Shown here one piece after another: positions 56,010 through 64,000 of a stretch of DNA of 64,000 nucleotides. Source of the stretch: Antilocapra americana (taxonomy: Eukaryota > Chordata > Mammalia > Artiodactyla > Antilocapridae); contig ML664668.1 of NCBI GenBank assembly GCA_007570785.1, positions 266,653-330,652 on the forward strand, read 5' to 3'. The translations under genes were made by a program, and so were the position numbers. The notes under the pieces are model-generated. The model made no database searches. It worked only from the letters and a program-made list of their open reading frames with translations, and had not been told where the DNA came from. How positions within the stretch are numbered: the first letter of the stretch is position 1; every line of letters starts with the position of its first letter.

Positions 56010-56620
56010 ATTATTTTCTCAAAAGATGACACAGTGTTAGAGGAGACTATTGAGAGGATGGGACCAATGGTAGATCCATGACCTGGACCCAGGCAATCAG
56101 AGGCTCCTCACCCTCTTCCCTGTCCTTGGATTGTGGCTTCACCTTGCCTTCCCCACACTAGAACGTGCCCAAGAACCACCTTGAGAAACTACCATATTGT
56201 TGCAACCATCTGGAAAGTACATGTGACTGAACCCTGTGAAAACCTCTGTATAGACTTTTTTTAAAGATTCTGGCAATCAGCGATGGAGATCTGCTCATTT
56301 TGTGGCCACTCAAAAGGAGCATCATAAGTAAGCTCCCTTGCTTACTAAAGAAAGTGAAGTCGTTCGATCATGTCTGACTCTTTGCGACCCCATGGACTGT
56401 AGCCTACCAGGCTCCTCCATCCATGGAATTCTCCAGGCAAGAGTATTGGAGTGGGTTGCCATTTCCTTCCCCAGGGGATCTTCCTGACCCAGGGATAGAA
56501 CCCACGTTTCCTGCATTGGAGGTAGATGCTTTACTGCCTGAGCCACCAGGGAAGCCCTTGCTTATTAAACCTGACACCTAATCCAGAGGCAGCTGCCTCT
56601 TTCTTCAGTCTCTCTTTGCC
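56010..56620 (+). mobile_element. Possible 5' LTR of a decayed ERV, split by a Bov-tA
   Basis: Sequence left and right of the SINE joins through CTTGCTTA(C/T)TAAACC, which would be an ATTAAA-type polyadenylation signal. Retroviral internal sequence follows further right. Termini not found. Confidence 0.35.
56350..56554 (-). repeat. Bov-tA SINE, minus strand
   Basis: Clean reversed SINE from GAAAGTGAAGTCGTTCGATC to GAGCCACCAGGGAAG. Target duplication CCCTTGCTTACTAAA (56335-56349) and CCCTTGCTTATTAAA (56555-56569), one mismatch. Confidence 0.93.
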
Positions 56621-58460
56621 CTCCATGGATGGGGACCAGTTTATGAATCAACAACTGGCAAGCCAACCAGGAATCTTAACAAACGGGTCTTGGGAAAGAA
56701 GTATCTGCAGATAAAATCCTGAGTTGCTCATCTATCTCTATGTGTAAGGGGTGGGGTCTGAATGTCAGATGCTTGTAGGCCGTCATGTGAATACAGGACA
56801 TGCTGAAAACACCAGCTGCTTTGATACGCTTGTTTGAGCAAGTGCACACTGCACATTGTGGCACTGAAGGGAAATGAATGGTTGCTGTGGTGGGCTGGCC
56901 ACTCCTGAGGGCAGTTTGCCTGAACACTGATGCCTGACTAGAGGCTGAAGTTTGAGTTAGAAAATCGGAAAAAAAGCTAAGATTAGAGAAAGACATGCAG
57001 TTGTCCACTCTTCTGCTAGCTTCAGGGCTAGCAGACAAGGTAGGAAAGCAGCCTATTAAGTTGGAGACCTTAATGTGCCATTTTGCAAAGCTAGGAGGGC
57101 ACAAGCTGTCAGGAATTAAGGTTCAAATGCTCGTGACAAAGCCTGACTGGGACTCTGAGAGGTGGAATCCTGGGAAAGTGAGGAGGGTGAAGGGGAAGGG
57201 GGGGTTGTGGTCATTGACCTTGAAACAGATGGGATGACCCCTAACATAAAAGAGAGCAAAAAACACAGCAACAACTCCCCAGCCAGCAAGGCAGCCCCCA
57301 GCTCAGGAAATTTTCATGATGAGACAGTATCTTCCCATTTGGCTTATAGATATAGTTTTCAAGTTCCAGCAAAAGGCCAGGACAAGTATTGAGGTATGGT
57401 TAGCGGCGGAGGAAGGGGTGGCATTTCTCTGACTGGGCAGGAGGCAGAGAAAATAAGCAACATCACCACACACCCTGCCCTTCAGCAGTGCCTACGTGGT
57501 GCTCAGGAGGATTCAAAGGACACACTTCATTACAGATCAGATTATTGCAGCCTGCAGGGAGGTTTGGTCCAATGAGGGAGTTCTCCCCGGGCATGTGGAA
57601 CCCTGGAAATCTATAAAGGAGGTACAGCAAATTCTTGGGGAGTGTGCATTGAGAGAGGCCATTTCTGCCTCTGTCTCTGAAGGCTCTAAGAACAAAAGCC
57701 AAGGTATTTCAGTCCGCCTCAGCACCTGGTATGAACACTGATATCCAAGCTGAGCCCAGTCAAGGCATAAGACATGAATGATGTTGGGCAATCCTTGCTG
57801 ATATGGAGGGGAGGGAGTGACAAATCTCATTAAACGTAATGGCTGTGCGGAAGACTCAAGACAGAGTGGGGAGCTGGGGAAATTCCCACTGATGCCCTGC
57901 AATACAGATGGATCCATTTGGGGCAATCTGTCTACATGGACGGCAGTCACTCCTCAGCCCAACACTGACACTATCTGGATGTAAACATAAAGAAACCACA
58001 GCAGCCAGTGGGCTGAACTCAGAGTGGTTTGGCTGGGATTCACTCATAAGCCTTGTGGGTTAACTCTTTACACTGACAGCAGGGCTGTTCTAAAGGAATT
58101 AACCCTATGGCTTGGACAAGGGGAAGCCAATGAGTGGATGATCCTGAATATGCCCTTGTGCCCTGCTGTCAACCTCCTGATGTTTCTGAGTGGGGGAGGA
58201 AAATTTTAAGCCTAAGGGAATGGGAAGGCTTCTTGATCCGTTCTGCCCCTTTGCTAGTACATCTTCACTATGCAGTATCTCAGGTTGGAAGAGCGCAATC
58301 ATAGGTCAAATAATGAAGGAGAAGCCTTTTGTTAGCCAACTGCTGTTAGTGGGGCCTTCCACTAAACCCCTTGCCAGGGCTGCCATTTTCCCATGGTGTG
58401 TTTGGTGGGACTTAGGTTCACCAAAGAATGTTTGGGCATTGTGATAACCTGGGACGCTTT
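56621..58460 (+). pseudogene. Decayed endogenous retrovirus internal region with RNase H relic
   Basis: Sequence is GC-richer than its surroundings and has several medium plus-strand frames. The clearest protein signal is in frame 58024-58209, where YTDSRAVLKELTLWLGQ resembles the TDS-containing segment of retroviral RNase H, which removes RNA from the RNA-DNA hybrid. Just upstream, 57900-57960 holds a block resembling the preceding part of the same domain in a different frame, so frameshifts separate them. Frames at 56995-57237 and 57162-57392 may be gag-side remnants, but I could not confirm motifs. Minus-strand ORFs at 56676-57104 and 57537-57950 are shadows. No intact coding capacity. Family is uncertain, possibly ERVL- or ERV1-related. 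Confidence 0.5.
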
Positions 58461-58809
58461 CAGTTATGAGTTTAATTTAGGGGGTCAGGATACACTAGGC
58501 CTCAGTAAGTTCTTTCTGTTGGATAAGAGGGTCATAAAATTGTGACAGTTTTGCTTTTGTTTTTCCTCCATTTCTGGAGTCCCAAATGAGTTTGACTTTT
58601 TTCACATTTTGGAGTTATGTTTTGATTTTCTCTTGCATTAGTACCAAAAGTTATACTGTACCTACTGTAGAGGAACATGGAGATATGAATTTAAGGCATT
58701 TTGTTTGGACCAGAAATCTGGTTAAGCAAAACAATCACTTTGTAAGGCCACTCAGTTTTGATGCAGTTTGTCACAAAGCAATTTATAACTTCAATACTCT
58801 TTCAACTTG
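58461..58809. other. Unassigned stretch
   Basis: May still be ERV-derived at the left, but no motif supports this. Confidence 0.35.
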
Positions 58810-59395
58810 AAGATATAAACCATATGTGATCTCATGTATTACTTTTTCATTCCAAATTGCTCTACTAAGTTTCATTAATATTCTTGCATGTAGCTGTTGT
58901 CTAGGCATTTCGATCACTATATAACATTCCATTTTATGAATATTTTATTTATTTACTCTCCTTTTGATGGTTGGTTTTAGATTTTCACTGTTATAAAAGA
59001 GCTACAATGAAAATTCCTGTGTATTTCTCCCTGTGCAAGGGTTTCTGCTGGGTATATACTGGTAGGCAAATTGCCATGTATGTAAATGGTCACCTTCACA
59101 AGATATTGTCAACTTTTTCAAAGTGGCTGTACCCTCCCACAATCTAAATAATGACAGCAATTCAGATCTTTTCCAAGACTTGGTATTATCCACTTGGTAT
59201 GATCAGATTTCTTTCTTTCACCAATAAAATGGGTGCAAAATGACATCACACCCTGGCATTGATTTACATTTCCTTGGTTACCAATGCAGCTGAACCACCA
59301 TTTCACACAGTTTTCCCTTACATATGTTTCCTCTTCTATGAAAGGCCTGTCCATGTCTTTATATTTTCTATTTGTCCTTTTCCTCACATAGGAGA
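58810..59395 (-). mobile_element. Old L1M LINE 3' part, minus strand
   Basis: TTGATGGTTGGTTTTAGATT, AAGAGCTACAATGAAAATTC, TTCTGCTGGGTATATACTGG and TTTTTCAAAGTGGCTGTACC are reversed L1 ORF2/3' UTR. TTGATTTACATTTCCTTGGT lies further in. Confidence 0.8.
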
Positions 59396-59954
59396 AATTG
59401 GGATCAAAAAGTCAAAGGCACGTCAGAGAAAGAGGACAGCTGTTAAGGTCAAGTAAAGAGACCTCCATTTCAAAGAACAAACAGCCTCCTCAGTGTTAGG
59501 AGCTAATGGCCAGTTGGTGTTAAGCTGAACTGCTGTGTATATCTGGTTTAGAGTGATTTTTTTTAAAGAATTTCCCATTACCTATTTGTTTCTATCTGAG
59601 TCCAAATCAGAGACTTCTGCTTGGTGTTAAGACAGACAGAAATGACTAGAAATTAATTTTGCATTGAGGTGGACAGTAAGGGCCAGGGGCTGGACAAAAC
59701 TAGATGGCAGGCTACATGCTAAAGGTTTAAATGTTCCCTATTGATCTCTATTTCATGTTTCTCATATTTTCAGTTATCCAGCATACCTAGGGCTTCTCAA
59801 GCCTTCCCAAGGTTTGTACAATGATATTCCACCCAGACCTCTCCTCAGTGGGCACTGGCTTAGGCTCTAGTAATTCATCTGTTCCTCTCCTTTGTCATCC
59901 ACTGTCCCCTCCCCAGCCCCATAATCATCAGAAGCTGTTCTTACTCAAGAGGTA
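59396..59954. other. Unassigned stretch
   Basis: No gene or repeat recognised. Confidence 0.4.
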
Positions 59955-60175
59955 ATAAGAAGAATGCACATGTCTTGAGGACTGCCTCTTTATCAAATGC
60001 TATTCTAGAAATTTCACCTAAACTCATGTATTTTAACCTCAAACCAGTTCTTTGAAGTCTCAGTTTGCTTTTATCATTGCAATTCATGGTCTTTTTTGGA
60101 GAAAGAAGGAAACGGGTTAAGTAACTAGCCCAAAGTTGCACAACAAATAAGTAGCAGACTTTAGATTCAACAAAT
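59955..60175 (+). repeat. MIR SINE
   Basis: ATCAAATGCTATTCTAGAAA, CCTAAACTCATGTATTTTAA, GGAAACGGGTTAAGTAACTA and GCCCAAAGTTGCACAACAAA match MIR. Confidence 0.68.
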
Positions 60176-61515
60176 ACACATAATCTTAACTATAAACTAA
60201 AAAGAAAACTAAGATCCTTCTCTAGGCTAACCTAACCACTTTACTAAAACAGTGTGTTCTTACAAAGAAATCTGCATATCAAAATACTTCTTAACATAAA
60301 AGCAATTTTGAATGATGAATATCATCACAGATATTGCAGGCCAGGTAGTGGCTTCCTGATGCATCACAATTTCAGAGTAACTATTTCCCAATGGGCAAGA
60401 CTAGCTGAGAAAGAATCTTAGGGGACCGAATGGCTTAAAGAAGATGATAGAAAATTGGGCTAAAGTTGAGACTTTCAACATCTGAGTTGTTATGGCACAC
60501 ATATTAGTGCATTCATTTGCAAAGTGTGGACAATTCAGTATTTATCTTATATAGTTACTGGATGAACTAAATGATCTAATAAAAAAAGTTATTCAACACA
60601 GCCACTAGAACAATTTACTTACACAATAAACAGTAGGTGTAATTATTATATTCTTGCAAGAAGTGTCTATATACATGTTTATTTAGACTTCCCAATTCCA
60701 AACAAATGAGGATGAGATAGAGATGGAGAGAACAACTTTGTCCCGTTATCTGTCTAAGGCAAATCTTCTAAGTTACCATTCCCTCTCCAAGCACCTATTT
60801 AATAATAAGATGTCTGACCCCTTGATAAAGACCCTGCCCTATTCTCAGAGAGGTGTGACTTACCTTCTGGCCTCCACACTAAAATACAGCATAAGCCAAA
60901 CCTCCTTGAAAAAGACACACATGGGGGAGTGTGTTTCACCTGAGAAGAAAGTCCACTGTTAAATTTCCTTTATGGCCAGACTTAACTCACAAAGCAAGGC
61001 TTTATACATCCCATGGACAAGTTCTTGTTATATATTACACGGTGATATCAGTCTATATAAAATAGACTGATCTACTAGATTTATTTCACTAAAACTCATA
61101 CAGACTATAAGATGCTTTCACACTGAACATGTATAGAAGAAACAAAAGATGCTATCATACTGAAGACACAGAAGAAACCCACTACTGTGTATAACTTTAA
61201 AGGAACTGTGCATGTCAATCTAAGAGAATCATCCATGGCAATCTCCTGACATCTTTCACTGGCACAAAAGCACCTCCTTATTCCTTTTCTTGCTCTATCA
61301 ATATCACAGAGTCTTAGTACTGTAATCAGGGGCTGTGGCACATCAGTAGGTAGGGGAAAGTCAATAGGTACCTTTTTTGTGACTACATGTCATTTTTCTT
61401 TACTGTATCAAATTTCATTATTAGAAACTCAGATGAATAAAGTATCTAAAACAAAAAGCCACAAAATTCTCATTACTCTTTCTTCTGTTTTTACCATTTT
61501 ACAATGTTATCTCTA
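60176..61515. other. Unassigned 1.3-kb stretch
   Basis: AT-rich, no gene, RNA or family recognised. Confidence 0.4.
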
Positions 61516-61525
61516 TGAATCATGT

Positions 61526-61758
61526 GCATGTGTGTGTGCTAAGTCACTTCAGTCGTGTTCAACTCTGTGTGACCCCATGAACGGTAGCCCAACAGGTTCC
61601 TCTGTCCATGGGATTCTCCAGGCAAGAACACTGAAGTGGGTTATCAGGCCCTCCTCCAGGTGATCTTTCCAACCTAGGGAGTGAACCCATGTCTGTTATG
61701 TCTCCTGTATTGGCAGATGGAACCCATCTTTCCACTAGCACCACCTGGGAAGCCCCTG
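61526..61758 (-). repeat. Bov-tA SINE, minus strand
   Basis: GTGTGTGCTAAGTCACTTCA at the left, TCTGTCCATGGGATTCTCCA in the body, CACCACCTGGGAAGCCCC at the right. Perfect 10-bp target duplication TGAATCATGT at 61516-61525 and 61759-61768. Confidence 0.92.
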
Positions 61759-61884
61759 TGAATCATGTTTATTTCCAAACCAAATTTAGTTAATAATTAG
61801 AGAACGTCCTTGGGGAGAATTAAAAATTAAAAGTGAATGGGGAGCAAAGTCTGCATCCTAAGATTTAGAGGACTTTCTACATAA

Positions 61885-62455
61885 TTATTTATTTTTTAAA
61901 ATTGAGATATAATCCACATACTATAAAATTCAATATTTTAAACTACACAGTTTAGTATTTTTTGGCATAGTTTTAAGGCTATAGAGCCATAATCATTATT
62001 TAATTCCAGAATATTTTTATCTCCCCAAAATAGCAATCACTTCCTATTCAATCCTCCTCCGGCCCTTTGCAACCTGATCTACAGTCGGTCTGTCTGGCAA
62101 GTTCTGAGCCATTATTTCTTTAAACAAGATTGCTGCTTTCTCCCTCTCTTTTCCTACTGAGCCTCCAACAATACATTTCTTAGTTTCCTTAATGGTGTCT
62201 CATAATTCCTATAGGTTTTATTTCTTTTCATTGTTTTTTTGCTCCTCTGATCGGATAATTTCAGTAGTTCCTTCTTCAAGCTCACTGATTCTCTACTGTT
62301 TGGTCAAATCTGACACTGAAGCTGTCTATTAAATTCCTCAACTAAGTTGTTATATTCTTCACCTCCAAATTTCTTCTTAGTTCTTATATTTTCTAAGTCT
62401 TTGTTGAACTTCTTCTTTTACTGTTTTTCTAACATTATTAATTTGTCTAACTTAG
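61885..62455 (-). mobile_element. Old L1M LINE 3' UTR, minus strand
   Basis: AAAATTGAGATATAATCCAC with TAAACTACACAGTTTAG, then a block with AATGGTGTCTCATAATTCCT, CTGATCGGATAATTTCAGTA and TTCTTCAAGCTCACTGATTC, matches reversed L1M 3' sequence. The BovB at 62456 begins directly after it. Confidence 0.65.
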
Positions 62456-64000
62456 CCCTCTTTTGAATCAGGGCAAATTGGAAGTGGTCAAACAGGAGAT
62501 GAAAAGAGTGAATATTGACATTCTAGGAATCAATGAACTACGATGGACTGGAATAGGTGAATTTAACTCAGATGACCATTATATCTACTACTGTGGGCAG
62601 GAATCCCTTAGAAGAAATGTAGTAGCCATCATAGTCAACAGAATAATCCAAAATGCAGTACTTGGATGCAATCTCAAAAATGACAGAATGACCTCTGTTC
62701 GTTTCCAAGGCAAACCATTCAATATCACAGTAATTAAAGTCTATGCCCCAACCAGTAACACTGAAAAAGCTGAAGTTGAACAGTTCTATGAAGACCTATA
62801 AGACCTAGAACTAACAACTGAAAAAGATGTCCTTTTCATTATAGAGGACTGGAATGCAAAAGTAGGAAGTCAAGAAACACCTGGAGTAACAAACGAATTT
62901 GGCCTTGGAGGACAGAATGAAGCAGGGCAAAGGCTAATACAGTTTTGGCAAGAGAACACACTGGTCATAGCAAACACCCTCCTCCAACAACACAAGAGAA
63001 GACTCTACACATGGACATCACCAGATCAACACCGAAATTAGACTGATTATATTCTTTGCAGCCAAAGATGGAGATGCTCTATACAGTCAGCAAAAACAAG
63101 ACCGGGAGCTGACTGTGGATCAGATCATGAACTCCTTATTGCCAAATTCAGACTAAAACTGAAGAAAGTGGGGAAAACCACGAAGCCATTCAGGTATGAC
63201 CTAAATCAAATCCCTTATGACTATACAGTGTAAGTGAGAAATAGGTTTAAAAGACTAGATCTAATAGACAGAATGCCTGATGAACTATGGATGGAGGTTT
63301 GTGACACTGTACAGGAGACAGGAATCAAGACCATCCCCAAGAAAAAGAAATGCAAAAAAGCAAAATGGCTGTCTGAGGAGGCCTTACACACAGCTGTGAA
63401 AAGAAGAGAAGCAAAAAGCAAAGAAGAAAATGAAATATATATCCATTTGAATAAAAAGTTCCAAAGAATAGCAAGGAGAGATAAGAAAGCATTCTTCAGG
63501 GATCAATGCAAAGAAACAGAGGAAAACAACAGAATGTGAAAGACCAGAGATTTCTTCAAGAAAATTAGGAGAAACCAAGGGAATATTTCATGCAAAGATG
63601 GGCTTGATATAGGACAGAAATGGTAGGGACCGAACAGAAGCAGAAGATATTAAGAAGAGGTGGCAAGGATACACAGAAGAATTGTACAAAAAAGATAGAT
63701 CTTCATGACCCAGATAATCACGATGGTGTGATCATTCACCTAGAACCAGACATCCTGGAATGTTAAGTCAAGTGGGCCTTAGAAAGCATCACTACGAACA
63801 AAGCTAGTGGAGGTGAAGGAATTCCAGTTGAGCTATTTCAAATGTTGAAAGATGACGCTGTGAAAGTGCTGCACTCAATATGCCAGCAAATATGGAAAAC
63901 TCAGCAGTGGGCACAGGACTGGAAAAGGTTAGTTTTCATTCCAATCCCAAAGAAACAAAATGCCAAAGAATGCTCAAACTACTGCCCAAATGCACTCATC
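62456..64000 (+). mobile_element. BovB (RTE) LINE, endonuclease part, cut by window end
   Basis: Fourth BovB copy, and the only one here with the N-terminal apurinic-type endonuclease region. That domain nicks target DNA to prime reverse transcription. Frame 62463-62801 carries the INELRW motif with its metal-binding Glu and the KVYAPTSN motif. After an in-frame TAA at 62799 the same frame continues with DWNAK (the preceding residue is Glu, where I expect Gly) and, near 63117-63128, GSDH with the catalytic Asp-His pair. Further stops include a TAG near 63041, a TAA near 63231 and a TGA at 63537. The region from 63234 repeats sequence seen at 40500-40700 in the third copy. The element continues beyond the window. 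Inactive. Confidence 0.93.

Noticed and set aside
57537..57950. 137-codon minus-strand frame and the 142-codon frame at 56676-57104
   Set aside because: Lie opposite the ERV relic, with no recognised domain.
1514..62000. tRNA-like A and B boxes at many positions
   Set aside because: All belong to Bov-tA, Bov-A2 or CHR SINE heads. None sits in a sequence that folds as a functional tRNA gene.
1..64000. CRISPR arrays, operons, riboswitches, phage or plasmid features
   Set aside because: None present. The sequence is vertebrate nuclear DNA, and the regular repeats seen are retrotransposons and microsatellites.

Overview
The window is nuclear DNA from a ruminant artiodactyl (a bovid, cervid or close relative). 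The evidence is the ruminant-specific repeat set: four long BovB (RTE-type) LINE copies, eleven Bov-tA/Bov-A2 tRNA-derived SINEs, CHR-type artiodactyl SINEs and a young ruminant L1 subfamily. They sit over an older eutherian layer of MIR, L2, L1M, MLT1, MLT2, MER5-like and mariner/hAT remnants. I cannot resolve the species. The sequence is AT-rich. I found no exon, processed gene or structural RNA gene of the host that I can defend. Every reading frame that looks like protein is either a retrotransposon relic or a chance ORF. I read the window as a gene-poor intergenic or deep intronic segment. There is one assembly gap of 400 N at 22634-23033.

Layout. 0-10 kb: a BovB-tail element, a Bov-A2 dimer, an old L1 split by an MLT1 LTR, CHR SINEs and a 619-bp minus-strand solo LTR. 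10-22 kb: Bov-tA copies, a 1.2-kb BovB piece, scattered MIR/L2, and a three-level nested insertion at 19.5-20.1 kb. 22-28 kb: an L1-dense block. A young minus-strand L1 holds the assembly gap. An old minus-strand L1 was then split by a second young L1, which has a twin-priming inversion and a probable 3' transduction, and by a third, plus-strand L1. 28-42 kb: two more BovB copies, an L1 3' end, an MLT2 LTR, MIR/L2 and a second Bov-A2 dimer. 42-51 kb: SINEs, a (TG)21 tract and three mariner-derived hairpin MITEs within 4.5 kb. 51.8-53.2 kb: an intact 1,353-bp solo LTR with a perfect 6-bp target duplication. 54-62 kb: old L1 pieces and a decayed endogenous retrovirus with a recognisable RNase H stretch. 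62.4-64 kb: the 5' part of a fourth BovB, carrying the endonuclease region and cut by the window edge.

No pathway or operon-like organisation exists here. What can be read is a record of transposition: target-site duplications, nesting order, lost or kept catalytic residues, and promoter/polyadenylation signals in LTRs. I found no convincing undescribed biological system. The most informative items are the twin-primed L1 with transduced flank, the two solo LTRs, the hairpin MITE cluster and the strand bias of SINEs against BovB. Family names rest on remembered consensus sequences. Boundaries without target duplications are approximate to about 10-20 bp.
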